64,000 bases of DNA from Corythucha ciliata (lineage: Eukaryota; Arthropoda; Insecta; Hemiptera; Tingidae), in contig CM075941.1 of assembly GCA_038030265.1 (NCBI GenBank), positions 58,257,952-58,321,951 on the forward strand. The letters are read 5' to 3'. The translations under genes were made by a program, and so were the position numbers. How positions within the stretch are numbered: position 1 is the first letter of the stretch; each line of letters opens with the position of its first letter. Shown here one piece after another: positions 1-10,500 of this stretch. A model generated the notes under the pieces. It had not been told where the DNA came from and did no database searches. It saw only the letters and a list, made by a program, of their open reading frames with translations.

Positions 1-171
1 ATATTTAGTGACGTCGCGTGTTATGCGATTGAGATCGAATTGTGCTTCAAGTTGCGCGAACCACAAATCGGGTCTGCGGCGCCAGAAAGGAGGTATGCGG
101 ACGGAAACGGACTCGACTTGGTGCGAAGCTGAGACGGCAAGTTCCACAGGCTCGTTGTTCGGAATCGACAT
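1..171 (-). pseudogene. gag: Ty3/gypsy gag, N-terminal fragment running off the window edge
   Basis: The minus strand is open from an ATG at 171 to the first base of the window (57 codons). It carries the motif PPFWRRRPDLWFAQLEAQF, which resembles the capsid start of invertebrate Ty3/gypsy Gag. The 18.4-22.8 kb element has the comparable motif LPTFWRDKPALWFSQVDAQF, so this is a related but distinct family. Gag assembles the virus-like particle. A primer-binding-site-like motif lies just upstream (181-201), as expected for the 5' end of an element oriented leftwards. Only the N terminus is visible, so whether the copy is intact beyond the window is unknown. Confidence 0.8.
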
Positions 172-180
172 TTTTTGTGT

Positions 181-201
181 GGTTGTAGTCGTGGGTCACC
201 A
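181..201 (-). other. Primer binding site of the left-edge gypsy element
   Basis: On the minus strand the sequence begins TGGTGACCCACGACTAC, directly after the presumed LTR end and 10 bases before the gag ATG. TGGTGACCC is complementary to the 3' end of a tRNA ending GGGTCACCA, as in tRNA-Trp. The gypsy at 22,124-22,141 has the same motif in the same position. Confidence 0.6.
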
Positions 202-312
202 GATGTAAGCTCGTTAAACGCTACGAATTACATGAATCAGATAGGAACACCAAAAAGAATATATTTAGCAACTGATAACAAAACAGGGCTCTTTTTATAA
301 TTAAAATAATCA
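202..312 (-). mobile_element. 5' LTR fragment of the left-edge gypsy element
   Basis: The sequence outside the primer binding site should be the 3' end of the 5' LTR on the minus strand. It contains a TATAAAAAGAGCC promoter-like word at about 287-299 on the minus strand. The LTR is cut off where plus-strand coding of a different element begins at about 313-318. Its outer boundary is therefore a junction and not a true LTR end. Confidence 0.45.
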
Positions 313-317
313 ATTAT

Positions 318-470
318 GAAGGGGATGCTACACCTCAGCCAACGATCCCTAGCCCTCACCCTCAGCCTTCGAATTCGAATACTACAACTAATGACAACTA
401 TAGAAGCCCAGTTTTTATGAAGTCCAGATCAGGCAGATCCATCAGACTTCCTAAAAGATATCAAGACTAA
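318..470 (+). pseudogene. pol: C-terminal tail of a second Ty3/gypsy pol (integrase end)
   Basis: A 50-codon plus-strand frame ends at TAA 468-470. After a Pro/Gln/Ser/Thr/Asn-rich stretch it carries the motif KSRSGRSIRLPKRYQD. The pattern R-S-G-R-x-x-[RK]-x-P-x-R-Y is a common C-terminal signature of Ty3/gypsy integrases. The frame is closed by a stop at 276-278 and no RT or integrase core precedes it, so only the tail survives. It faces away from the gag fragment at 1-171, so two different elements have been joined here. A poly-A-rich tract (622-642) and a candidate LTR follow, as expected for the 3' end of such an element. Confidence 0.65.
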
Positions 471-642
471 AATTATGAGAAAAATATTGATGCAGCTGCA
501 GCTTTTGGGTTTTTGTATCTAAATATTTTGCTTTTGTTGTGTTCCATTTGATCTATTTTATATTTTTTTTTATTGAGTTGTTTCCTTTTATGGCAATTTT
601 CAATTTCTGTTGTTCAAATTTAAAAAAAAAAAAAAAAAAAAA

Positions 643-802
643 TGATAAAAGATGAGAGATGTTTGGATGTTACCTTCATGTATGATGGTTATCATTAGGT
701 TATATTGTTGTAGCCTTCTTCTTCTGTTGATGAGCACGTTGTGTACTATTAATAAAGTAATATTGCAATGTTTAATTATTATTGAGTTTACGACAACTAA
801 CA
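643..802 (+). repeat. Candidate 3' LTR following the integrase tail
   Basis: After a 20-base A tract (622-642, possible polypurine tract) the sequence starts with TG and ends with CA at 802. It includes an AATAAA polyadenylation signal at 751-756. Order and spacing fit PPT then LTR. No second LTR copy is in the window, so the ends are inferred. The start could equally be the TG at 653. Confidence 0.35.
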
Positions 803-3150
803 TAAACACCTCTCATGCTGCCTGGCGCGGCCCGCACCAATCACACCCCTCTCATGCTATGCTCTCTTGCTGGAGTGTGTTCAGGCGCGTGAGCCGTAGG
901 CATGTAGAACTCCCCCCCAACGCCTGGGCGCGAGCTCGTCACGGGGCCTATTCGGAACTTCAACTAGAACCTCACTGCAGCTTTGTAAAAGAAGGGCTCG
1001 CGGCTTCTGAGCACACGCGGCAGTTCGCAGAGTGCTCTGCTACCGCACTGTATAGATTCAAGGCCAAAAATAATGGGCCAAGGAACCCGTTCACCTAAAA
1101 AAACCGTGGGATAGGAACCGTATGAGGCCCTGTCCCTCCCAATAATTTACCAAAGTTCACAAAATGCCTTATTTATAATTCTTTCTATTTAAACAAACTG
1201 GATTTTTGTGCGTATTTTATCCCTATTCTCGCGGGGAATTAACTCTTAAACAATTTTTCGCTTATTCCCCTCTATTCAGGTAGCCAGGAAAGAAGCAAGA
1301 ATAGGGTGGATAAAAAATACCTCATGTTTCTCTTGGTGCACATATTTCATTTATGCTTCTCGCCCTTTAAAAAGATTTTTTTTTTTCCAGCTTTAAACAG
1401 CCTGAAACCCCACCTACAGCCTACAGCTTCTTTTTTTTTAACAAGAAACTGAAAATGGGTGATTAAAAGTTGCTCGCACGTGTTCTTGTGTAGCTATGGA
1501 GACCACCCCTAACTTTTTTAACAGTTTTTCCTCCCTTTTCTGCAGTGCCGTCGTCACCTTGTCGTGTTTTACGCCTATTTTTTTTTTGCTTTCCCCGAAA
1601 AGATCAAGTTGACAAGAAAAAGTAAGAAAAGAAGCGTTGTTCCAGGGGGGGGGGGGTTAGGAGCTTGAAGTTCCAAGAGCTACTTTAATAAAACCGTAGG
1701 TCAGGGTTGGTTCTGTAGTGCCTAATTAGTTTTTCCGTCAATTGGGTGTGACACGCAAGAGCGATACATCACTTAATTATAAATTCACCCCTTTATCCTT
1801 CCGTCGTTTTTCTTTTCATACATCATAATCACACCTGCCTTTAACAGGTCTTTCATAAAGTTCACCCAATTCACCTTGTTCAAAGTTTTAGCAGAGCTCC
1901 TTTCACTTAAGGTGTAAAATGAATTAAAATACCGATTCGCTGCGTGAAGTTGAACTGATGTTTTCAAAATCTCGATGAAAGGATGACAAAACACGAGAAT
2001 CAAAAAGCCAGGAATGGGGCCCTAAAATGAAATTAACGAAACTGTTAAGCGTGTGTATTTCAATTCCAAAGGAAACCAAAGAGGTGTAAACATTTGCCTG
2101 TAATACTTAGCGGTGATCGAGAGGGAAGGAAGATGCTTCAATCTAAGGAACCACTTCCGCGTTCCCCCCCACCCCGCCCCCACTCTTATCACTAAAGGAA
2201 AGGCAATTGTTTCCTACTGAGACTTTGCCTTTTGCAAAAGGGAGAGAGTCCGTGACACAAAGCTCGGTTATTTCCGAGCTATTCCCATATCAAATTACTG
2301 GAACCTCCTCGTCTCAACCCGAACAAGTTGGCAATGGTCGAGGTGGAGAGGGGGAAGGTGGTCGCATTGTTCAATGTCCCACGAGAGAACTGTTTCCCAG
2401 TTAGTGATTGTTCGAGAAAGCCTCATCTCCTTTTCGTTCATCGTCCCCCTTTTCCCCCTCACGATACTACACCCGCACAAAACCCTCATACCCAAATCGT
2501 TATACCTCTTTCTCGAATCTATTCATCAGAGCCCTCTTTTGTTATAGGCTTCTCTCTTCCTTCCGCCGATGCGATGCCCGAAGAGGAAACACCACCCCCA
2601 CCCCCACCCCAGGACAGAGCCACCGCGGGCTCTGTCCCGTTTTACAAACTATTCAGCTAACTATCTTACAAGTTTAAGCCTCTCAGAGACCGTGGAGCTG
2701 GAAAGGGATGCATGGGAGTATTACGGAGGTTTGACTTGGTGTGAGAGAAATGGGGGCGTTTAAACCGCGAGAATTTCGCTTTGGTTCATTATCTCGGTTG
2801 AAAGGAGGGGATAATAAGAATATAGCCTTAATTTAAGGGTTTGAGGCTGTAGGAGACGCTGCTAGGAAAAGTTTAAACTTCGAATAGGTAAAGGAGGTTA
2901 GTAGAAAGCCTCAGGCCCAGAAATAGTGCAAATGAGACAAATAATAGTCTTAAACCACGTTTTGGTTTAACAAGGACAAAAATACACGAATAAGCTGCTA
3001 CACTACATCAGAAACTCGACCTATTTCACCCCAGAATCCGACAGTTTGCCCTCCCCTCCCCCCCACCGGTTTTTCGGGACATGTGAATGAAACAAACCCC
3101 TTGAAATATTGTTTTTTGAGAGGCACGCGAAATTTCTCTATAAAACCACT
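803..3150. other. No gene recognised; GC-richer patch then low-complexity unique DNA
   Basis: From 820 to 1,100 there is a GC-richer patch (CTGGCGCGGCCCGC near 821) with a chance reading frame and no recognisable domain. The rest is AT-rich DNA with homopolymers, including G runs near 1,647 and C runs near 2,167 and 3,057. A frame at about 2,330-2,660 is driven by Pro-rich low complexity and is not a convincing exon. Confidence 0.5.
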
Positions 3151-3660
3151 GGGTTGTCTCCCTGTTTTGCTGAAATTTACGTCAAGAATCCGCGAATTCC
3201 TTCCCAGGAATTAGCGTTTTCTCATTATGAGAGTAAGTGCTCTTTTTCAAAATCCATGAATTAGCAAGTTTTCTGTATTTTAGCAGCTAATCAGCGGTTT
3301 TTCTCCATTTAGCCCCCCCCCTCCCTTCCTGATTGAGGTATTCTCAATTCCAGCCGCGAAGTTACGACAAGAACACATGAATTGGCGTTTTATCTACTTC
3401 ACCTGTGAGTTGGCACTGTGAATTGATAGCACTTGCTATATCATTTTATTTGCGAATTCGGACTTATGCCGAATTTTATCCGTTTTCTGAAATTAAGCCG
3501 CGAAGTAGCGCGCGTTTTCAATTTCACCACACCCTCCCCAATTATACAAGAGCAGATTATGTGCAACTTTTCACACTTATACGATCAATCAATTAGCGCT
3601 CTTCTCAATTTTTATCCGTGAATTAGCGGTTTTTCGCAATTTCAGTCACGAAACGACGGC
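3151..3660 (-). repeat. 29-bp tandem array family A, reverse orientation
   Basis: Repeated words such as GAATTAGCG followed by TTTTTCTCAATTTTAGC occur with roughly 29-base spacing and many substitutions and indels. This is the reverse complement of the family A unit (CGCTAATTCGCGG, TAAAATTGAGAAAAA). Units are separated by unrelated bits, including a CCCCCCCC run at 3,306. Confidence 0.75.
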
Positions 3661-4020
3661 TTTTCCATAGTGTTGGCCGACGGGGAACAAGAATCTGAGC
3701 AGTTCGAATTCAGCGCCCCCACCCCCTCTCATTCTCTCTCACTAGAAAATGCCATTTTGCGAATCAATTATGCGGTAATACACGTGCAAAAATTCAATTC
3801 TTGAGGCAAAAATTCCAAATCCATCACCAAAATTTCCGCCTCTGCATGGAATTCTCTTGTTTCTGGGTTGAATTTCCTTGGTAATTTGAGTCCTAAAGAC
3901 ACAGTTTTACTAGATGAACGACGTTTTATAAGCTAAATCGGCTAAATCGGCAATAAAATGGCGTATATTCACACTATTCAGAGCAGAAACTTAGTGTGAA
4001 AGAACAAGAGTATGCCGTGC

Positions 4021-4280
4021 ACAGTAGCGTACCGCGAGGTATGCGCGGGGGGGGGGGGAGCCGACCGCCCGGGGCTACCTATCAGAGAGGGCCTCCGAAA
4101 AGCTTAAATATGGATAGATTTAGGTACGTGAAAAGGACTTTTGGTATACGATTGGACAGTGACTTGGCTCCTTTCGACGATTTTCAGACCATCCGACTCG
4201 GAGAATAGAACGTTACTGCGGTGATCAGCAAACAGTGTGGCTAAATATATTCGATCGAGCCCACGAACGCGAAATTCTGG
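4021..4280 (+). repeat. Terminal block, copy A
   Basis: Aligns along its length with 40,631-40,885. Shared words are AGTAGCGTACCG, CGAAAAGCTTAAATA, GACAG-GA-TTGGCT, CCGAC-CGGAGAATA, AACGTT and GATCAGCAAA. Copies C (7,194-7,345) and D (42,643-42,742) match the inner half in reverse complement. Confidence 0.7.
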
Positions 4281-4665
4281 AAGCAAATTCGCGGCTAAAA
4301 TAGAGAAAATACGCTGATCCCCAAGTTTCTTTAGGTCCTTAATCAGATAAAATTGAAATTCGCTCTAATGTGCTGATTTTGGGGCGAGTAGGCGGCAAAA
4401 CATTTGGAAAAAGTGCTAATGTTTGTGGCTAAAACTGCAAAAAAGCGCTCATTCCTGGTTTCACAATACAACTTCCAGATCATAATTAAAAAAAAAAAAA
4501 AAAATCGCTGATTCTTGGTGTACAGTGGCAATTTTACGGCTGAAATGTACCAAAAAAACCGCTAATGTGCTGTTTTTGGGCCAAGCCCGCGGCTAAAATT
4601 GGGAAAAATCGCCTAAATCCGTCGATGAAATTGAGTAAAAGCGCTAATTCGAGAAAAAAAAAAAA
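4270..4665 (+). repeat. Family A array, forward
   Basis: Degenerate ~29-bp units (GCGGCTAAAATAGAGAAAA, then CGCTGAT or CGCTAAT). A non-array module, ACGCTGATCCCCAAG then TTTCTTTAGGTCC at about 4,310-4,340, is shared with the array at 40,925-40,985 and in reverse at 7,085-7,130. Confidence 0.75.
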
Positions 4666-4699
4666 CTGTAGGAAAAACGTTTATTTGCGGATAACAACT

Positions 4700-5140
4700 T
4701 TTTCTGTTTACGTTTAAAAATGTCAGAAATCATTTCCGCGGAATGTCCGTCCGCCGTACTCGGCCCCTTTTTTTCGCACATAGACTCCAGTTTTTGATCT
4801 GTTTAGGACGGCCAAAAGCGGGTTCAAAATGGGGGTTTTTTAAGAGTTTCGAGATCCTCATGGCAAATGTGACTCAAATTCACCCAAAAAATGGCTAAAC
4901 AGAAGACTCGAGTCATAAAAGTGTTTAAACTGACGATATTTCGTGCCCGGGAAATGGCAACCGGCTGATTTTGGCGCTCCAAAACTGACCAAACTTGGTA
5001 TTTAAGCTCTAAAAATGATGGAGGGGCGGGGGAAAAATGACTTAATACGTGCAAATAAAGGCTAAACTGGATTGTGCTTTTAAAAATGGCCAAGATGACA
5101 TTCATTTCCTAAAAATACTGACCAAAAGGTCGCCATTCGC
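4700..5140 (-). repeat. Tandem family C, reverse orientation
   Basis: Repeats of words such as AAAATGGC-AAAC-G and CTGACGAT/CTGACCAAA are spaced by ~35-45 bases. This is the reverse complement of the family at 28,960-29,880 (GTCAGTTTAGCCATTTT). Units are strongly diverged. Confidence 0.5.
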
Positions 5141-5149
5141 TCAGGCAGT

Positions 5150-5840
5150 TTAATTACGGATTTTTCCTTATTTTAGCCATGAATTAGCGTTATTTCTACC
5201 GTCCTATTCGCTCATTATGCTCGATTTGAGCCGCCAATTAGCCCATTTCTCAATTTTGGCCGCAAGTAACGTTTTTATCAATGTTGGCAGCAAATTAGCG
5301 GGGTTTTCACCTATAGCCACAATTTTAACTGCAAATTGGCGATTTTTTTCCATTTTTAGCAGCGAATAAGTATACTTTTTATCGATTGGTGTTGAAAAAT
5401 AGCGTTTTTCGCGCTAATTAGTGATTTTTTTTATTATTAATATCCACGAATGCCATAGACACAGTGGGCCAGTATTGCAATTTCTCAGGGGGGCGAGACT
5501 TGTTGCCATGAATTAACGTTATTTCTACACTTCAACAGCGAAATAGCGACGTTTCTCAATTTCAGCAGCGAACCAGCGAATTTTTTCAATTTTGGCAGCG
5601 ATTTTTATCAATTTTGACCGTGAATTACCGTTTGTCCGCGCGTTTTCTACATTAGCTAGAATTAGCAGTTTTGCTAAGTTTTCACTTTCAGATATGAATA
5701 CAAACGCTTAAATGTTGGCCCTGAATTAGCGTGTTTCTCAATCTTAGCCGCAAAGTAGAGATTTTTTTTTTTACTTTTAACTACGAAGTTGCCTTCAGAA
5801 ACTATACGAATTGACTTTTACTCAATTTTAGCTGCGATTA
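5150..5840 (-). repeat. Family A array, reverse
   Basis: About 20 degenerate units with GAATTAGCG, TTTTTCTCAATTTT and AGC(C/A)GCGAA words. The recurring side module GAAGTTGCCTTCAGAAACT lies near 5,785-5,805. Confidence 0.75.
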
Positions 5841-6059
5841 TTCAGGGGCGTAGCCTGTCCGTTGCCTGGACAAGGCAAGAATGATGTGCAGCTGCCCGCA
5901 CACTTCTTCAACTCGTCTTTGTTGGAAACCGATTGTTTGATCTCGGAAACCGTTTTGCCTATTCAAAATGGCTGATTGGCATTAAAACTGAACAATGTGT
6001 CCTTCAAAAACGAGAAATACACATGTATATGTTCTGCAGAAAAAAATGGTCATTTTTGC

Positions 6060-6260
6060 AAAGTCGCGCTAATTCACGGCTGGAATGAGGACAAAACGAT
6101 AATTAGCGGCTAGCGGCACTTATTTGCAGCGAAAAATGAGAGAAATCGCTAATTCACAGCTAAAATCGAGCCAAAACGCTAACTCGTAGCGTCAATTCGC
6201 CGCTAAAATTGAGAAAAAGTACCAATCTTTAGCTAAAATGAGCACTTTATATCAATTTAA
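6060..6260 (+). repeat. Family A array, forward
   Basis: Units with CGCTAATTCACGGCT and AAATGAG/AAATCGAG words. The preceding stretch at 5,843-6,050 starts CAGGGGCGTAGCCTG, a hAT-like terminal motif, and shows no gene. Confidence 0.7.
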
Positions 6261-6389
6261 GTCCTGAATTTGTGCTATTGATTTTGATTTGAGCAGTGAT
6301 GAAATGACAATTCGGGGTTTTAATTGAGAAAACGCTAAATTTTATGGCAGCTTGCCAATAACATTTTGCGGGTTTACTGAAAATCAAGC

Positions 6390-6540
6390 ACCGAGAATTG
6401 CAATTTCGCGCGCATGAAGAACAAACAATTGCAATTTCGTGGATGTTCTGACCCAAAATTTGCAATTTCGTGAATGGCCTGACCCAAAATTTGCAATTTC
6501 GTGAATGGCCCGACCCAAAATTTGCAATTTCGCACATTTT
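6390..6540. repeat. Exact 31-bp tandem repeat, five units
   Basis: The word TTGCAATTTCG recurs with its G at 6400, 6431, 6462, 6493 and 6524, an exact 31-base period. Units 3-5 share GTGAATGGCC and GACCCAAAAT and are nearly identical, while units 1-2 are diverged. The reading frames here simply translate the repeat. Confidence 0.9.
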
Positions 6541-6599
6541 GAACTCCGATGTCGTGTGATTTCGTGACAGAATTTGGGCTCTGTCGTGACTGGCTTGTC

Positions 6600-7190
6600 C
6601 GGGTTCTTGATTTTAGCAGATAATTAGCGATTTTTCCAAATTCATGTTGTAAATAAGCGTTTTTTATTTCAAATTTAGCAGCTAATTGACGCCATTTATC
6701 TTTTCTATCCCCGAATGGGTGATTTTTCGTAATTTCGTTGTGAATTTGCCATTTTCTTAACTTCAGCCCCAAGTTAATTTTTAGCCGTGATTTTTTTCCA
6801 CATTTATAGCCTTGAATTAGCGCTTTTTCCATTTTAGCAGTGGGCGTAGCCCAAGAGCGCTAGTTTGCATTTTTTTTCTAAATTTTAGCCTATATAATAC
6901 ACCGCGAATCAGCGATTTTTTCTCTATCTGGAAGTCTACGATTTTTTCTCTGAAAGTTGCATCGAGGAGCCATGAATGAACACTTTTTCACTTTATTACC
7001 CATGAATATTAGCCCTTGTTTTCCAAACTTTTTGCCACGTACCTGCTCCAAGAACGGCACATTAGTGTGCTTTTTCAGTTTTAGCCGCCTAAAGAGCTAC
7101 AGAAACTGAGGGATCAGCGTATTTTCTCTATTTTTGCCGCGAAGTTACCTTCAGAAGGCGAGTATTTTTTCAATTTGAGGCTTCGAGGCT
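6600..7190 (-). repeat. Family A array, reverse
   Basis: Units with AATTAGCGATTTTTC and TTTTAGCAG/TTTTAGCCG words. Near 7,105-7,160 the order GATCAGCGTATTTTCTC then GAAGTTACCTTCAGAAGG matches, in reverse complement, the module order at 23,640-23,690 and 40,890-40,985. Confidence 0.75.
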
Positions 7191-7193
7191 TTT

Positions 7194-7345
7194 CAATAGC
7201 ACTTACTTCGCCTGAGCATTCGATTCATCCACTCTAAACGCCTGGCCCAGATCAACCCTGTAACGTTCTATTCTCCAGGACGGATTGACTGAAACCCGTC
7301 GAAAGGACCCAAATCGCTGTACAACCGAACACCAAGACTCTTTTT
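7194..7345 (-). repeat. Terminal block, copy C (inverted)
   Basis: Contains AACGTTCTATTCTCCAGGA, the reverse complement of the word at 4,195-4,215 in copy A. Similarity continues over the flanking ~100 bases. The outer part of the A/B block (AGTAGCGTACCG end) is not found here. Confidence 0.65.
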
Positions 7346-7384
7346 GACGAACATTCATCCCAGCCCCCCCCCCCAGCCCCATTC

Positions 7385-7545
7385 AGCTTATCCCTCGGAG
7401 TACGACTCTCAAAGGCGTCTCCGTGGCGCAATTGGCAGCGTGCTGGACTGGTAATCCAGAGGTTGCGGGTTCAAATCCCGCCGAGGAGCAATTTTTTCTC
7501 GAAACTCGAATCGTGCTGGGCCCTGCCCTTCCATCGTCGTTCCAA
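7385..7545 (+). repeat. Dispersed repeat carrying a tRNA-like core, copy 1
   Basis: About 160 bases match 62,268-62,427 with scattered substitutions. The match covers 30 bases upstream (GCTTATCCCTCGGAGTACGA) and about 55 downstream (TTTTTTCTCGAAACT, GCCCTTCCATCGTCG) of the tRNA-like core. Because the match extends upstream of the tRNA start, the whole segment was copied; it is not an ordinary tRNA gene transcript or SINE head. Confidence 0.8.
7417..7489 (+). tRNA. tRNA-like sequence, anticodon GGT (Thr-type), probably degenerate
   Basis: 73 bases fold as a class I cloverleaf. The D arm is GCGC/GCGT, and the anticodon arm is CTGGA/TCCAG with loop CTGGTAA, giving anticodon GGT. The variable loop has five bases, and the T arm is GCGGG/CCCGC with TTCAAAT. 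Internal promoter words are present: A box TGGCGCAATTGG and B box GGTTCAAATCC. The acceptor stem (GTCTCCG with CGAGGAG) pairs poorly, and GGT is an unusual nuclear Thr anticodon in animals, where AGT is normal. The body resembles Arg(TCT)/Asn-type tRNAs. It lies in a segment repeated at 62 kb, so a tRNA pseudogene carried by a repeat is more likely than a working gene. Confidence 0.6.
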
Positions 7546-10500
7546 AAACTTTGGAAACCCCTGGATTATACTTTACTATAAACGATCAATGCGATACTGA
7601 TTGGATTGACCAATGTTGGCAGATTGTCTTACTCGTGCTGTACATAGGCAGGCCCTTATAGGTACGGCTGTAGGGCGTGTCGAGAACACTAAATATACGC
7701 GATCGTCAACATTTAAATGCCCACGGTTCTTTCAAAAGTATGGTTCCACTTTGATTTGCGAAATTTTCCCCGTTCCATGGCTCCATAGGATGAGACTAAC
7801 GATAAAACCCTCTCTTCCCCCCCCCCTCGGGTACTAATTTCAATCTGACCCTTTTATTTTCATAAGAAGATGCAGGACCTGGGAGTAATGTCATCGGTAT
7901 GGGTTTCCGTAAAAAACCCTCCCCGCCCACCCTACCACCACTGTAAATCTTAACGAATATAGGAAGAGTGGAATGATGGCGAAAGGGCTTTTTTTTTTTT
8001 GGAAAAGGAAAGAAGATGATTTGGTAGTAGGGAGGAAGAGCCATTAAAACCCCAAAGGAATTCCACTGGGATGCCTTAAAGACTCATCCTTCTTGCCTTA
8101 TACCCAATGGCGATGTATTGGCTCATCAGGACCCATTGAAGGGAGATGAAGACTCCCGCAGACGAAGGAAATAAAGAAGTGGGGGGGGGGGTGACGGGGG
8201 ATTCGTTTTATGAAGCGTAGAACGATTCTTTCTTTAGACTTTTACAGCCACGTTTCAGGATTTTACTCCGTGAGATGTGAATTTTATTATCGTGAATCAG
8301 TCGTATTGAAGCTTTTACTGAGGGAGGAAAAAAAAAAACCGTAAATATACCAGGTTTGCTAACCTGGTTTAGTCTAAAAGGCTTATATGTATTTAAATTT
8401 TGGTAGCGAAACTGAATTTTCCCTCTCACTCACTCCCATTCCACACCCACTCCTCACCGTTGTCGAAAGCTCTAACCCCCCACATCGTTGAAAACTCTGA
8501 TTTATTAAATGAGAGTAATACCGCTACTTCTCCCCACCTTTTGCCGTCAGGGTTTATATTGTTACACAGTCCCCCTCCCCCACTCTAACCTTGTCACCAC
8601 TTTCTCATTTACATAACTTTTTGGTAGGATTGGTTTTACTACGTAGTGCGGGAAGGGTTGACGACGGAAGGGGAGAGGTCCTTCATATCCGTCTCTTTAT
8701 TTATTTATTCGAATTACAAACAAAAATTGAGCTCAAGCCCCCACCACCCTACCCCCCCCCCCCGGCCATCGAGTTCTAACGAGGCGCCTCTTATATCGTA
8801 TGTACAGGTGGGCGCTTCTTGTTTTATCGAGACAAAAAAATTGATTTTCCTCTTCGTCTTTTTATGAGACTTTTGGACAACAATGGCCCCGTCGTATTCA
8901 AAATAATAGCCCGGAGGGTTCCTCATTCGACAGCGTGTATAAATTGTCAAGCGTTAAAATATAAACGGGGTTATTATGGAAATAAGGGGATGGAAAACTT
9001 GTGCGAAAGGGGTTTGCAGATGAGAAGTGTTTTGGGGGAGGGGGAAACTTGTGAATATTTTCGAATTGCTTCAAAGGAAATAAGTAGGAAACCAGTGAGA
9101 AGGGGGAAAGGGGGGGATGAAGACGCCGTTTTAACGACTTCTTATAGCTATAGGGAAAAGTTAAAGTTTGCCACAAGCGTATTAAACCCGTGCTATTGAT
9201 TCCCGTTTCAAACATTAATTTCATCAGAAAAGGAATGCTAATGTCCCAAAAGTCATCCCTTCAGAAATGACAGAGAAAAGGACCTACTTGTTCCCTCCTT
9301 CGCTCATTTTCCCCTTTAAAACGCCTTTATACTCCCGAAACTCACCCTTGTATAACGGGTGTTAGAGGGGGGGGAGGGGTTTTTCCGCTATTTAAACCTC
9401 GAGGGAGATCTTTCCCCGAACGGTGACGGTGGAAAGACGTAACATCAGGCGTTCAGCCGCTTGAAAGACTGACAATCGTAAAACTTATAGTATTTTGGCA
9501 TAATTCGAATTATTTATTGGATAAAGGGGACATAAAATAAAGAAAGAAAACAACTGGGAAAATGGATAAAAAGGCTCTTCTACGGCTCCATTTTTCCATC
9601 CTTCATTCTGGCAGAAACACGACTTCTAAGCGACATTTCTCAAATATTTACTCTTTTAAATGTCAAGAAACTCAAACCGCAATTTTAACAAGCAGATCAA
9701 TTTGTCATTTCCAAGCTCAAGAAGCCTCACTCTGCGCCCCCACCAAGCATCATAAATTTAATTGGGAAGATACGGGGCTTCCAAGCATTTTTTTTTCTCT
9801 CTCTCTCTCTGTCATTCTTCTTCATACACTTTGCCATTCACGCAAAACATCTCAGCTTTTAATTGAAGTGGATTTTTGGAGGGTCTGTGTGAAGAGGACG
9901 CGGTTCCCCTTGAGTTATGCGTTTCTTTTGATGAAGGCTAAACACTTTTTAAAATGAGGCATTATGAGGAAAGCCAATATAAAGGAAAAAGACAGGATTT
10001 TTGTTATGCTGAAGAGTTCTTGTCGGAATAAAAGCTCATTTATTGTTTCACCCTTCGTAACCAACAGCAGCCAATTAAAAAAAATAATTTTGAAACATAT
10101 TTTATCTTTGTTGCACAGGTCGTGAATGTTTCCTAACTATTTAAATTACTCTTTAGTGGTGAATTTGTCACCTTTCCCGAATCCATTTTTCGGTGTTCTC
10201 CTTTTTAAACGAGATACGAACTTTTCGGCGTGCTCCTATAAGAGAGAGGGGGGAAGGGGCAGAATCCTCTTTTCACCCCTTCCCATCTCACCCACCATCT
10301 ATAATGTAATGCAAAATTATTTAAAGTAATCGCTGATTTAAACAAGCTTGGACTAAAGTAAACTTCCTTACAGGATTTCCGCTTAACGTTTATCTGGATC
10401 CGTAGACCATCTAAAAATCACGAACGTTGTTATAAAATAAAATCTTTCCATGGAAGCTGGGAGTAAATTAATTTTAATTGATAAAAAATTTCAGCTTCCG

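Larger units (their letters stand above)
4021..7345. mobile_element. Candidate composite repeat element with inverted terminal blocks and array core
   Basis: A block at 4,021-4,280 starts AGTAGCGTACCG and contains CGGAGAATAGAACGTTAC. It recurs in reverse complement at 7,194-7,345. The same pair recurs at 40,631-40,885 (plus) and 42,643-42,742 (minus), again enclosing family A arrays. The repeated arrangement suggests a unit with inverted terminal regions and array filling. I could not find matching terminal inverted repeats plus a target duplication for this copy, so the exact ends are uncertain. No transposase is encoded. Confidence 0.5.

Noticed and set aside
2328..2677. Proline-rich plus-strand frames
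   Set aside because: Produced by CCACCCCCACC-type low complexity; they overlap in three frames with no preferred one.
8819..9224. Overlapping frames of 108-126 codons on both strands
   Set aside because: They overlap each other, contain no domain and depend on purine/pyrimidine-skewed tracts.
9562..9957. 131-codon plus-strand frame
   Set aside because: Ser/Phe/His-rich chance frame with a (CT)n stretch; no domain or splice evidence.
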